From: Erwinia sp. 198
GTDB taxonomy: Bacteria > Pseudomonadota > Gammaproteobacteria > Enterobacterales > Enterobacteriaceae
Direction: 5' to 3'
NCBI RefSeq assembly: GCF_003937915.1
Contig: NZ_RHUM01000014.1
Span: forward strand, 77,803 to 141,802
DNA length: 64,000 nt
The translations under genes were made by a program, and so were the position numbers. Positions 1-8,793 of the stretch are shown here, one piece after another; position 1 is the first letter of the stretch; each line of letters begins with the position of its first letter. The notes beneath the pieces were generated by a model that searched no databases, was not told the DNA's origin, and saw only the letters and a program-made list of their open reading frames with translations.

Positions 1-66
1 GATCTTGTCGGTACGCTTCAGCGCGTGGGCCAGTTTTTTTACTCGCTCGCTGCTACGGCTTTCCAT
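1..66 (-). CDS. deoR: DeoR-family repressor, N-terminal 22 codons only (cut by window edge)
   Basis: Read leftward from the ATG at 66-64, the frame stays open to the window edge. It begins M-E-S-R-S-S-E-R-V and continues to L-K-R-T-D-K-I. The spacing and identities match the start of E. coli DeoR (METRREERI...LKRSDKL, recalled from memory), the deoxyribonucleoside-operon repressor. This segment precedes the helix-turn-helix, which lies outside the window. The gene would be leftward, like the synthetase behind it. In E. coli deoR is not near slt, so its position here is a synteny difference. With only 22 residues the call rests on a short match. Confidence 0.6.
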   Translation of the reverse strand, partial: MESRSSERVKKLAHALKRTDKI

Positions 67-220
67 AAACGGTTGTTCCTGTTCGGGGACGGGCGCTGCT
101 TTTCCGTATAAATCACTCTGATTTTAATAAGTTGCAGGGAAAGATGCAGGCAGAGAGATTATCTTACCCGCATCGGTAAAGCGCCGCAAACGCCAGTGTT
201 TACGGCCCTGAAGACAGCAG

Positions 221-3200
221 TTATGCGGTAGAGCTTTTCGTCGCGTGGTTGTCGGTTAACGCGGCGATAATATCCTGATGGCAAGAGATAATAGAGTGAT
301 GATCCGCTGCCAGCGGCACGATTTTAAGGTGCTGGCAAATTTGACCTAATCCATTATCGGTCATCGCCAGTATTTCACGCCCGTCGTTGCTGTCGATATT
401 AATCAGGTTCACAAATTTTGTGGCCTTGAACAGCGTCACCCTGGTATGGCAAAGCGCTGAACTCAGCGGCTGATCGTTTAGCTTTAACTCCGTGTCTTCA
501 ATGCGAATAACGCGCCGGGCCGCTTCGCCTTCTAAGCCAATAGCCGCCAGCAGCGATCCCAGCATGTTTGGCGTAACGCGCTGCTGAACGGCCGTCTGGT
601 AAAGGCTGTCCAGCACAAAAACGTGGATATGCCGATAACCGGCGCGTTCCAGCTGCGCGGCGATTTCCAGCGCAATAATACCGCCCAACGACCAGCCGAG
701 CAGATAAAGCGGCCGATCCTGCGGCAGGCCGCGCTGTAGCATATGCTGCAAATAGTAAGCAGCCAGCGCGGGCAGGGCAGACACGGCAGGCTGATTAAAA
801 AGGTTATAGTTATTAATCCCGATGACGTTCATTTTGCCTTCAAGGCTTAGCGCCAGATCCTGATAGATCTCGCAGCCGACAATGGCGGGATGCACCATCC
901 ACATTTCACGGCTGGCCGTATGAACATTCAATGGCTGAAGCAGACGAAACTCCGTTTGCGCCCTGTTCATGTGCTGAAGCAGCTTTTGCAGCGGCGGCGG
1001 CGAGGCGGCCGGGGTTTCGGCATGGTCACCGCTGCGAATAGCGTTGGCCTGTTGACGCAGCGTAGCGTGCGAGAGCAGCGTCTTCATCTCTATTGCGATC
1101 CCCTGATTTTTCAACTTCATCATCAGCTGGATGGCATGAATTGAATGACCGCCAAGCTCGAAAAAATCATCGTCGCGGCCGATCCGGGAAACGCCCAGTA
1201 GATCGCGCCAGCACGCGGCCAGCAGACGCTCTTCGTTATCGATCGGCGGCAGAAAGGTTTTCTCTTCCCGAGCCTGTAAAACGGGCTGCGGCAGCGTTTT
1301 ACGATCCAGCTTGCCGTTGGGCGATAGCGGGAAGGCATCCAGCCGCACAATAGCGAACGGGATCATATAGTCGGGCAGCGTTTCCTTCAGCTGTTCGCGA
1401 AGCCGCTGCTCAAGCCGCGCTTCCGGTTTTGCCACTACCCAGGCGACCAGCCGTTTATCGCCCCGATCGTCATCGCAGGCCTGCACCAGCGCACCTTCTA
1501 TGCCAGCGCAGCTGCCAAGCTGCTGCTCAATTTCGCCCAGTTCAATACGCAAACCGTGGATTTTTACCTGAAAATCATTGCGCCCCAGATAGTCGATGCT
1601 GCCGTCATCCAGCCAGCGGGCCAGGTCGCCGGTTTTGTACAGTCGGCCTTCACCGCAGGCGCTGAAAGGATCGGCGATAAACCGTTCCCTGCTCAGTTCA
1701 GGACGATTGAGGTAACCTCTTGCGACCTGAATACCGCCAATATGCAGCTCGCCGCTGACGCCAGGCGGAACGGGTTGCAGCTGCGCATCAAGAATATAGA
1801 GGCGAGTATTGGCAATGGGTTTGCCAACAGGGATTAGCGGACGCGGATCCGCAGGCGAGCAGTGCCAGGCAGAAACATCCACGGCGGCTTCCGTCGGGCC
1901 ATAAAGATTATGCAAAGCCGCCTGGGGCAGCTGCTGGTGGCAGCGCTGCACGGTAGCCAGCGGCAACGCCTCACCGCTGCAAACGATGCGTTTCAGGCTG
2001 CCGCACCGGGCCATGTCGCCGTGGCGTAAAAAAAGTTGCAGCATGGAAGGGACAAAATGCAGCGTGGTGACCCGGTACTGCTGAATAACCTCGCTAAGGT
2101 AATCCGGTTCGCGATGACCGCCAGGCTTCGCCAGCGCCAGCCGCGCGCCCGTCATCAGCGGCCAGAAAAACTCCCAGACCGAAACGTCAAAACTGAACGG
2201 CGTTTTTTGTAACACCGTCTCTTCCGGTTGAAGCTGATAAGCCTGCTGCATCCATTTCAGCCTGTTCATAACGGCCAGGTGTTCATTCATTACGCCTTTC
2301 GGCTTACCGGTCGAGCCTGAAGTATAAATAACATAGGCCAGCGAGCGCTGTGGCCGGTCGCAGGCTGCGGAAAGGTTACCGGTTGGCGCTTCCCGCCAGT
2401 GCATTTTATCGTTCAGCAGGTGCAGGCGGGGAATCGATCCCAACCCCCGCAGGGCTTTCTCTCCGGCATCGTCAACCAGTAGCGCCACGGCGCCGCAGTC
2501 TTCAAGCATATGTTCCAGCCGCTCCTGCGGGTAGTCGGGATCAAGCGGCACATAGGCACCGCCTGCTTTTAGTATCGCCAGCAGCGCTACCACCATTTCG
2601 CGACTGCGCTCAACGCAAAGCGCCACGCGGTCGTCTGCCTTAACGCCCTGCCTGCGTAAATGCCAGGCCAGCTGATTAGCCTGGCGGTTGAGCGATTGAT
2701 AGCTGGTTTGCTGGCTGTAGCCACAGAGCGCGATGGCGTCAGGGCGGTCGGCGGCCTGCTGTTCAAAATAGCGGTGGATACCTTCGGGAAAAGACCAGGC
2801 TTGCTCCGTAGCGTTCCAGCGATGAAAAATGTTTTTCTGCTCGTCGGGCAGCAGCAAAGGCAGCCGCGCCACGGGCAGATCCTGAGGGCCGTCCAGGATT
2901 GCGGTCATCATTTGCAGCAGGCGATCGGCGATATGCTGCGCTTCTTCTTCGCTAAACCAGGCCAGATTGACGTTGCACTCAAGCAGCGGGTCGTCGCCGG
3001 GATGGTAATGCCGTAAATACACGGCCAGCGGCATTTGTTCGTGGTGATGGCGCATCGCCTCGACCTTGAGCGGCAGGCCGTTCAGCTCGATGTCGGTCGG
3101 AAACGTTTCCAGCGAAAAGCTCAGGTCAAACAGCTGGCGGCGCCCCTGCTGGCTGAGACGCAGATGGCGATTCAGCTCGGCGATGGGAAAGCGCTGGTGG

Positions 3201-4159
3201 CGATAGCCTCGGCGTAGTTCGTCAGCAACCTGTTTAATCAAGGGGGCAAAAGGCTGGCTAACGTCGATAGCCAGCCTGGCCGGGATCATTGATGAAAACA
3301 TGCCGGGCGTTTGCTTATAGCGTGCGCCGCTGCGGTTATGCACCGGTATGCCCAGGGTAAGCGAATCGGTCTGCCACTGACGAGCGAACCAGCAGGCGAG
3401 GAGTGCGCTAAAAAAATGCATGGCGGAGCCGCCGTGCTGTTCTGCAAAGTTTTTCAGCTGTTGGTAGCGTGCCGCCGTAATATGCCGCACCGCCTGCGCG
3501 CTGGGCCAGGCTTTGTTTTCCTGAAAGCCCTGACGGCGCTCCAGCAATGAAGCAGGCGCTTCGGCAAAATGATTAATCCAATATGCCCGATCGTGCTGGT
3601 AGCGCTCGGAGCGGAGATATTGCTGGTCGCGGATAATAAAATCGCTATAGCCCGCAGATATAACTGGCGCACAAGGCGCCTGTGCCTGTAATGATTTATA
3701 ACGGGCCATAATCATTTTACTTAACAGCGAAACTGAGGTGCCGTCGGCAATGATATGATGCGTGCTGAACAGCCAGAGCGTGGTGACATCATTGACTTTA
3801 ACCGTCATGCTGCGCCAGAGAAGTTCGCCATGTAATTTAAAAGGTTTAATAAACTGGCGGCGAATAAACGCTTTGGCTTCGTTTAACGACAGAGAGGCCT
3901 GACTGATATCGTGGTATTCAAGGACGGGTTCTTTTTTATGGATTGTGGTCTGATTAATACCCTGTTCATCTTCTTCAAGGATGATATTTAACGCGTCATG
4001 CTGCGCCATAACTTTCCTGATAGCGTCATGCAACAGATCGGCAGTAAATGCCGTATCGATGTGCCACAGGGCACCCACGTTATAGCAGGGTGCTTCTGGG
4101 GTAAGAAGCTGATCGAGCCAGACGGCTTGCTGTACGGTAGTCAAAGGAAAAATAGCCAC
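221..4159 (-). CDS. Single-module nonribosomal peptide synthetase (C-A-T-TE), predicted serine-activating, EntF-like
   Basis: A 1312-aa megasynthase. Condensation domain ~1-440 with active-site HHIIADG at 134-140. Adenylation domain ~455-960 with SGSTGKPKG at 614-622 and YKTGD at 841-845. Carrier domain ~975-1045 with LGGHS, phosphopantetheine serine S1006. Thioesterase ~1080-1300 with GWSLGG (S1157) and DHH (1286-1288). The ten specificity positions read D658, V659, W662, H701, V726, S728, L752, V760, D761, K950. EntF has F at the fifth and is otherwise identical, so serine is the predicted substrate. The start is GTG at 4159, with GGAGG at 4171-4167 seven bases away. No partner synthetase, MbtH protein, aryl-acid genes, transporter or phosphopantetheinyl transferase is in the window, so the acyl donor for the C domain is unknown. 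Domains and code are seen; serine is inferred from family knowledge. Confidence 0.9.
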   Translation of the reverse strand: MAIFPLTTVQQAVWLDQLLTPEAPCYNVGALWHIDTAFTADLLHDAIRKVMAQHDALNIILEEDEQGINQTTIHKKEPVLEYHDISQASLSLNEAKAFIRRQFIKPFKLHGELLWRSMTVKVNDVTTLWLFSTHHIIADGTSVSLLSKMIMARYKSLQAQAPCAPVISAGYSDFIIRDQQYLRSERYQHDRAYWINHFAEAPASLLERRQGFQENKAWPSAQAVRHITAARYQQLKNFAEQHGGSAMHFFSALLACWFARQWQTDSLTLGIPVHNRSGARYKQTPGMFSSMIPARLAIDVSQPFAPLIKQVADELRRGYRHQRFPIAELNRHLRLSQQGRRQLFDLSFSLETFPTDIELNGLPLKVEAMRHHHEQMPLAVYLRHYHPGDDPLLECNVNLAWFSEEEAQHIADRLLQMMTAILDGPQDLPVARLPLLLPDEQKNIFHRWNATEQAWSFPEGIHRYFEQQAADRPDAIALCGYSQQTSYQSLNRQANQLAWHLRRQGVKADDRVALCVERSREMVVALLAILKAGGAYVPLDPDYPQERLEHMLEDCGAVALLVDDAGEKALRGLGSIPRLHLLNDKMHWREAPTGNLSAACDRPQRSLAYVIYTSGSTGKPKGVMNEHLAVMNRLKWMQQAYQLQPEETVLQKTPFSFDVSVWEFFWPLMTGARLALAKPGGHREPDYLSEVIQQYRVTTLHFVPSMLQLFLRHGDMARCGSLKRIVCSGEALPLATVQRCHQQLPQAALHNLYGPTEAAVDVSAWHCSPADPRPLIPVGKPIANTRLYILDAQLQPVPPGVSGELHIGGIQVARGYLNRPELSRERFIADPFSACGEGRLYKTGDLARWLDDGSIDYLGRNDFQVKIHGLRIELGEIEQQLGSCAGIEGALVQACDDDRGDKRLVAWVVAKPEARLEQRLREQLKETLPDYMIPFAIVRLDAFPLSPNGKLDRKTLPQPVLQAREEKTFLPPIDNEERLLAACWRDLLGVSRIGRDDDFFELGGHSIHAIQLMMKLKNQGIAIEMKTLLSHATLRQQANAIRSGDHAETPAASPPPLQKLLQHMNRAQTEFRLLQPLNVHTASREMWMVHPAIVGCEIYQDLALSLEGKMNVIGINNYNLFNQPAVSALPALAAYYLQHMLQRGLPQDRPLYLLGWSLGGIIALEIAAQLERAGYRHIHVFVLDSLYQTAVQQRVTPNMLGSLLAAIGLEGEAARRVIRIEDTELKLNDQPLSSALCHTRVTLFKATKFVNLINIDSNDGREILAMTDNGLGQICQHLKIVPLAADHHSIISCHQDIIAALTDNHATKSSTA

Positions 4160-4612
4160 GCAAATACCTCCGGTGAGGGATAATTAGAAAAATAAATCAG
4201 TAATAAGGCGGGTAGTATATAAATTTTAAAAAAATAAGATATGAAAAACTGAAGGAAATGTTATGAGTGATTTAACCTTAATTTGTATGCCGTTATTTTT
4301 TTTCGTGAGAAAAAATATTTAGTTTTTAATAAACAGTTAAATAAAGAAAGATAGAGATATTAGTCTTTTTTAGAGACGTCGGTATAGTGCTATTTAAAAG
4401 AAGGTTTTACAGGGTTAAACAGCCGTGTGGTTATTGGGATGGTAATGTATTTTAGGGATGGCTGTATATTTATTGCTGCGAATAATGTTCAAATTTAATT
4501 GCGCGAAGTCCTTGAAGGAAATAATTGAGATGGCGATATATTAATCGCTAAATATTAAGTCCTGCCGGAAAATAAACAACGCCTGCGGCCTTTTTCAGCG
4601 CAGGCGTCGCCA
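4160..4612. other. AT-rich intergenic region between the synthetase and the urea operon
   Basis: About 450 bases, clearly richer in A and T than either neighbour, with runs of A and T such as at 4220-4240 and 4295-4320. It must hold the promoter of the leftward synthetase and the 3' end of the leftward urt operon. I see no certain gene. The base composition contrast fits an acquired synthetase locus or a silenced promoter region (H-NS-type AT tract), which is inference. Confidence 0.5.
4263..4322 (+). CDS. Possible 19-residue hydrophobic small protein
   Basis: ATG at 4263 is preceded by AAGGAAA at 4252-4258, a plausible ribosome binding site. The frame reads M-S-D-L-T-L-I-C-M-P-L-F-F-F-V-R-K-N-I and stops at TAG 4320-4322. 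It has an acidic start, a hydrophobic core and a basic end, as small membrane peptides do. Nothing identifies a family, and an AT-rich stretch can give such a frame by chance. Confidence 0.15.
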   Translation: MSDLTLICMPLFFFVRKNI

Positions 4613-5311
4613 TTAAATAGCTACCAGCCCGCGCACGCCGTCCGCTTCCATTGTTTCGCCCCGGCCGCGCTGCACGATTTCGCCGCGCGACATCACCAGA
4701 TAGCTGTCGGCAAGCCCGGCGGCAAAATCGTAAAACTGTTCCACCAGCAGGATAGCCATATCGCCGCGCTGCGCCAGCTGGCGGATCACCGCGCCAATCT
4801 CCTTGATGACCGAAGGCTGGATGCCTTCCGTCGGCTCGTCCAGGATCAGCAGCTGCGGACTGGCGGCCAGCGCGCGGCCAATGGCCAGCTGCTGCTGCTG
4901 GCCGCCGGAAAGATCGCCGCCGCGCCGCAGCCGCATTTCCCGCAGCACCGGGAAAAGCTGATAAATCTCTTCCGGCACCTGTTTTGCCCGCGAGCCGGAA
5001 AAGCGCGACAGGCCCATCAGCAGATTCTCTTCCACCGTCAGGCGTGGGAAAATCTCGCGTCCCTGCGGCACATAGGCCATACCGGCCTGCACGCGCTGGT
5101 GCGGTCTGCGGGCGTTGATGCTCTGCTCCTGCCAGCTGATGACGCCCGATTTTGCCGGAAGCAGCCCCATCAGGCATTTCAGCAGCGTGGTTTTCCCCAC
5201 GCCGTTGCGTCCCAGTAGACAGGTGATTTCGCCCGGACGTACCTCAAAGGAGAGGTCGCGTAAAATATGGCTGCCGCCATAATATTGATTAAGATCGTAG
5301 ACTTTCAGCAT
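4613..5311 (-). CDS. urtE: Urea ABC transporter ATPase UrtE
   Basis: A 232-aa LivF-type ATPase, second of the two nucleotide-binding subunits of the high-affinity urea importer at the inner membrane. Walker A GRNGVGKTT, signature LSGGQQQQ and Walker B LLILDEPTEG are all present. A 'PQGREIFPRLTVEENL' Q-loop region is typical of the family. The start ATG at 5311 was chosen because it follows the urtD stop (5313) by one base and opens with the family-typical M-L-K-V. It is the last gene of the operon. LivF-like ATPases for amino acids look similar; the call as urea-specific rests on the neighbouring urtABCD and urea-degrading genes. Confidence 0.93.
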   Translation of the reverse strand: MLKVYDLNQYYGGSHILRDLSFEVRPGEITCLLGRNGVGKTTLLKCLMGLLPAKSGVISWQEQSINARRPHQRVQAGMAYVPQGREIFPRLTVEENLLMGLSRFSGSRAKQVPEEIYQLFPVLREMRLRRGGDLSGGQQQQLAIGRALAASPQLLILDEPTEGIQPSVIKEIGAVIRQLAQRGDMAILLVEQFYDFAAGLADSYLVMSRGEIVQRGRGETMEADGVRGLVAI

Positions 5312-5312
5312 G

Positions 5313-6104
5313 TTAGCGCCCCAGATAAACGTCGATAACCCGACCATTCGCCTGCACCTCGCGCAGCGAGCCTTCCGCCAGCACCTGGCCCTGATGCAGC
5401 ACCGTTACGCGGTCGGCTATTGCTTCGACAAAGGCCATATCGTGCTCCACCACCATCAGCGAATGGCGGCCGGCCAGATCCTTAAACAGCCCGGCGGTGT
5501 ACTCCGTTTCCGCATCGGTCATGCCCGCTGCAGGCTCGTCCAGCAGCAGCAAATGCGGTTCCTGCACCAGCAGCATGCCAATCTCCAGAAACTGCTTTTG
5601 CCCGTGCGAGAGCAGGCCAGCCGGACGCCCGCGCTCCGCGCCCAGCCGCAACAGCTTCAGGACATCGTCAATACGATCCTGCTGCTCGCCGTTAAGTTTG
5701 CCGCGCAGGCAGGCCCACACCGATTTATCGCCTTTGAGCGCGATTTCCAGATTTTCAAATACGGAAAGCGCCTCAAACACCGTGGGCTTCTGGAATTTAC
5801 GGCCGATGCCCTGCCGCGCAATCTCTACCGGCGACAGCGTCGTCAGGTCGGTGGTCTGATCGTAAAATACTCGCCCGCTGGTAGGGCGCGTTTTGCCGGT
5901 GATCACGTCCATCAGCGTGGTTTTCCCGGCGCCGTTCGGGCCAATAATGCAGCGCAGCTCGCCCACGCCAATCTGTAGCGACAGGTCGGTCAGCGCTTTA
6001 AAGCCGTCGAAAGCCACCGTAATATTTTCCAGCTGTAAGACCGGGTCGGTTTGCTCGCGATAGCGGTCCGCAGGATGCGGCTGGGTAAAAAGCGGTTCAG
6101 TCAT
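5313..6104 (-). CDS. urtD: Urea ABC transporter ATPase UrtD
   Basis: A 263-aa LivG-type ATPase subunit of the urea importer. It has Walker A GPNGAGKTT and Walker B LLLLDEPAAG. The signature is the altered LSHGQKQFLEIG, characteristic of UrtD rather than of LivG (which has LSYGQQR-type motifs). The start ATG at 6104 overlaps the urtC end by eight bases, which suggests translational coupling. It pairs with UrtE to drive the UrtB/UrtC channel. Confidence 0.93.
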   Translation of the reverse strand: MTEPLFTQPHPADRYREQTDPVLQLENITVAFDGFKALTDLSLQIGVGELRCIIGPNGAGKTTLMDVITGKTRPTSGRVFYDQTTDLTTLSPVEIARQGIGRKFQKPTVFEALSVFENLEIALKGDKSVWACLRGKLNGEQQDRIDDVLKLLRLGAERGRPAGLLSHGQKQFLEIGMLLVQEPHLLLLDEPAAGMTDAETEYTAGLFKDLAGRHSLMVVEHDMAFVEAIADRVTVLHQGQVLAEGSLREVQANGRVIDVYLGR

Positions 6105-7170
6105 GCTTCCTCCGGCGAAGACCAATCACGCCGTGCGGCAGAAACAGCGTAACCAGGATAAACATCAGCCCCAGAAAAAAGAGCCAGAACTCGGGAAAGG
6201 CGACGGTAAACCAACTCTTTGCACCGTTGACGATCCCGGCACCCAGCAGCGGGCCGATCAGCGTGCCCCGGCCGCCGAGCGCCACCCAGATAGCCGCCTC
6301 GATAGAGTTGGTAGGCGACATCTCGCCCGGATTAATAATGCCGACCTGCGGCACGTAGAGCGCGCCCGCCAGCCCGCACAGCACGGCGGAAAGCGTCCAG
6401 ACAAACAGTTTGAAGCCCTGCGGATGATAGCCGCAAAAGATCAGGCGGTTTTCCGCATCGCGCACCGCCGTCAGCACGCGGCCAAATTTGCTGCGCGCCA
6501 GCGCAAAGCCGATAGCGAGCGTGGCCAGCAGCAGCAGCACCGTAACGATAAACAGGGCGATGCGGGTGCCGGTTGCCGCGATCGGAAAGCCGAGCAGGGT
6601 GGTGAAGCCGGTAAAGCCGTTGTTGCCGCCAAAGCCGGTTTCGTTGCGGAAAAATAGCAGCATTCCGGCCCAGGTCAGCGCCTGCGTCATAATCGAAAAG
6701 TAGACGCCTTTGATTTTCGAGCGAAAGGTAAACCAGCCGAAGATCAGCGCCAGCAGCCCCGGCACCAGCACGATCAGGCAGAGCGCCCAGGCAAAATGCT
6801 GCGTACCCGCCCAGAACCAGGGCATTTTCTCCCAGGAGAGAAAGGTCATAAAGGCGGGCAGGCTGTCGCCCGAGGCCTGGCGCATCAGGTACATGCCCAT
6901 TGCATAGCCGCCGAGCGCGAAAAAAAGCCCGTGGCCGAGCGACAGCAGTCCGGCATAGCCCCAGACAAGATCCAGCGCCACGGCGACGATCGCATAGCAA
7001 AGTATTTTGCCGACCAGCGTCAGCGTCCAGGCAGAGATCGCCAGCGGATTTTCCGCCGGCAGCAGCGCGAGGAAAGGCAGGATCAGCAGCGCGGCCGTCA
7101 CCAGCAGACCGGCGACGACGCTAAGGCGCGGCGCTTTTCGCGTCAGAGTCAACGTAACAGGTTGCGTCAT
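6097..7170 (-). CDS. urtC: Urea ABC transporter permease UrtC
   Basis: A 357-aa LivM-type permease with about ten hydrophobic segments. It contains the branched-chain-permease hallmark around G-G-R-G-T-L-I-G-P-L-L-G-A and ends with the basic tail R-R-R-K-H-D. Its ATG overlaps the last base of the urtB stop codon (7170), and its 3' end overlaps urtD. It forms the membrane channel together with UrtB. Confidence 0.93.
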   Translation of the reverse strand: MTQPVTLTLTRKAPRLSVVAGLLVTAALLILPFLALLPAENPLAISAWTLTLVGKILCYAIVAVALDLVWGYAGLLSLGHGLFFALGGYAMGMYLMRQASGDSLPAFMTFLSWEKMPWFWAGTQHFAWALCLIVLVPGLLALIFGWFTFRSKIKGVYFSIMTQALTWAGMLLFFRNETGFGGNNGFTGFTTLLGFPIAATGTRIALFIVTVLLLLATLAIGFALARSKFGRVLTAVRDAENRLIFCGYHPQGFKLFVWTLSAVLCGLAGALYVPQVGIINPGEMSPTNSIEAAIWVALGGRGTLIGPLLGAGIVNGAKSWFTVAFPEFWLFFLGLMFILVTLFLPHGVIGLRRRKHD

Positions 7171-8732
7171 TAGTCAGTCACCCTTCCTTTGATGGCGAAC
7201 AGGCCCTGCGGCCGCTTCTGGATAAACAGCACGATCAGCGCCAGCAGCAGGATTTTCCCCAGCACCGCGCCGATTTGCGGCTCCAGGATCTTGTTGAGAA
7301 TGCCTAAGCCGAATGCGGCCAGCACCGTCCCCGCCAGCTGGCCGACGCCGCCGGTCACTACCACCAGGAAAGAGTCGATAATATAGCCCTGGCCCAGCTC
7401 CGGCCCGACGTTGCCCAGCTGCGACAGCGCCACGCCGCCCAGGCCTGCCATGCCGGAACCCAGCCCGAACGCCAGCATGTCCACGCGTCCGGTCGGCACA
7501 CCGCAGCAGTCGGCCATGGCGCGGTTCTGCGTTACCGCCCGTACGTTCAGCCCAAGGCGGGTTTTGTTCAGCAGCAGCCCGGTCAGGATCAGCACAAAGA
7601 TCGCAAATAAAATCACCGCGATGCGGTTGTAAGGCAGCACCAGCCCCGGCAAAGCCTGCCAGCCGCCGGACAGCCACGGCGGGTTAGCCACCTCCAGGTT
7701 TTGCGTGCCGAACAGCATGCGCACCAGCTGGATCAGCATCAGGCTGATGCCCCAGGTTGCCAGCAGCGTCTCCAGCGGACGGCCATAAAGATGGCGCACG
7801 ATGGTGCGCTCCAGCGCCATGCCGATGGCGGCGGTGACAAAAAAGGCCACCGGCAGCGCCAGCAGCGGGTAGAAAGCGAGCCATTCCGGCGCATAGCGCT
7901 GAAACAGCGTCTGCACCAGCCAGGTGGCGTAGGCGCCCAGCATCAGCATTTCACCGTGGGCCATATTGATAACGCCCAGCAGGCCATAGGTGATCGCCAG
8001 GCCCAGCGCCGCCAACAGCAGCACCGATCCCAGCGAAACGCCGGAGAACGCCTGGCCGAGCAGCTCGCCCAGCTGCAGACGCTGTTTGATCTGCTTCAGG
8101 CCGTCGGCAGCGGCGGCGCGCACCTGTGCATCCGGCTCGTTTTGCGCCACGCGCGTCAGCGCGGCCTGGGTTTGCGGATCGCTGGTTTCGCCCAGCAGCT
8201 TTACGGCCTTCAGGCGTATCTGAGGATCGGCGTCGGCAAGCTGTAATCCGGCCACGGCCTGAGCCAGCGCGGCACGTACGGCGTCGTCCTGCTCTGCGGC
8301 CAGGCGTTTGGTCAGCAGCGGCAGCTGATCGGCCTGCGCTTCGTTTTGCAGCTCGCGCGCGGCGTCCAGGCGCGTGGCGGCGCTGTCGCTGACCAGCTGA
8401 TGGGCGGCCAGCGTGGTGGCGACCAGCACGCGCAGCCTGTTGTTCATAAAGAGTTTTTTTGTGCCGCCTTCGGGCGTCGCGTCGCCATCAAGCGGTGTCA
8501 GCCTGCCGTCAACGAGGCTGAACGGCCGCCTGTTGGCATCCAGCACCACGTTTTCCTGATGCAGCGCGGTCAGCAGCGCAAGACGCGAGGCGTCCGGCTG
8601 GGCCGCCCATTGCTGAAGCAGCGCGACCTGGCCCGGACGGCTGGCGGCGGCGAAATCGGCAGCCGGCCCGGCAAAAGCGGCGGGCAGCAGGCACAGCGTA
8701 ATAAAGAGCGTTAGCAGTTGACGTAGGATCAT
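7170..8732 (-). CDS. urtB: Urea ABC transporter permease UrtB with long N-terminal periplasmic extension
   Basis: About 520 aa. A signal-like segment (residues ~1-21, ending P-A-A-F-A-G) is followed by ~200 alanine/leucine-rich residues resembling helical HEAT-type repeats (A-V-K-L-L-G-E-T-S-D-P-Q-T-Q type units). The second half, from about residue 235, is a LivH-type permease. This layout is typical of bacterial UrtB and separates it from the ~300-aa LivH. I chose ATG 8732 because it begins at the signal segment; ATG 8744 is four codons earlier and possible. It follows urtA by 61 bases. Confidence 0.9.
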   Translation of the reverse strand: MILRQLLTLFITLCLLPAAFAGPAADFAAASRPGQVALLQQWAAQPDASRLALLTALHQENVVLDANRRPFSLVDGRLTPLDGDATPEGGTKKLFMNNRLRVLVATTLAAHQLVSDSAATRLDAARELQNEAQADQLPLLTKRLAAEQDDAVRAALAQAVAGLQLADADPQIRLKAVKLLGETSDPQTQAALTRVAQNEPDAQVRAAAADGLKQIKQRLQLGELLGQAFSGVSLGSVLLLAALGLAITYGLLGVINMAHGEMLMLGAYATWLVQTLFQRYAPEWLAFYPLLALPVAFFVTAAIGMALERTIVRHLYGRPLETLLATWGISLMLIQLVRMLFGTQNLEVANPPWLSGGWQALPGLVLPYNRIAVILFAIFVLILTGLLLNKTRLGLNVRAVTQNRAMADCCGVPTGRVDMLAFGLGSGMAGLGGVALSQLGNVGPELGQGYIIDSFLVVVTGGVGQLAGTVLAAFGLGILNKILEPQIGAVLGKILLLALIVLFIQKRPQGLFAIKGRVTD

Positions 8733-8793
8733 CGCAATGCCCATCCAGTTAAAAAGAGAGAACCGGGCGGCGGCGGCCGCCCCGGCCACGCGG

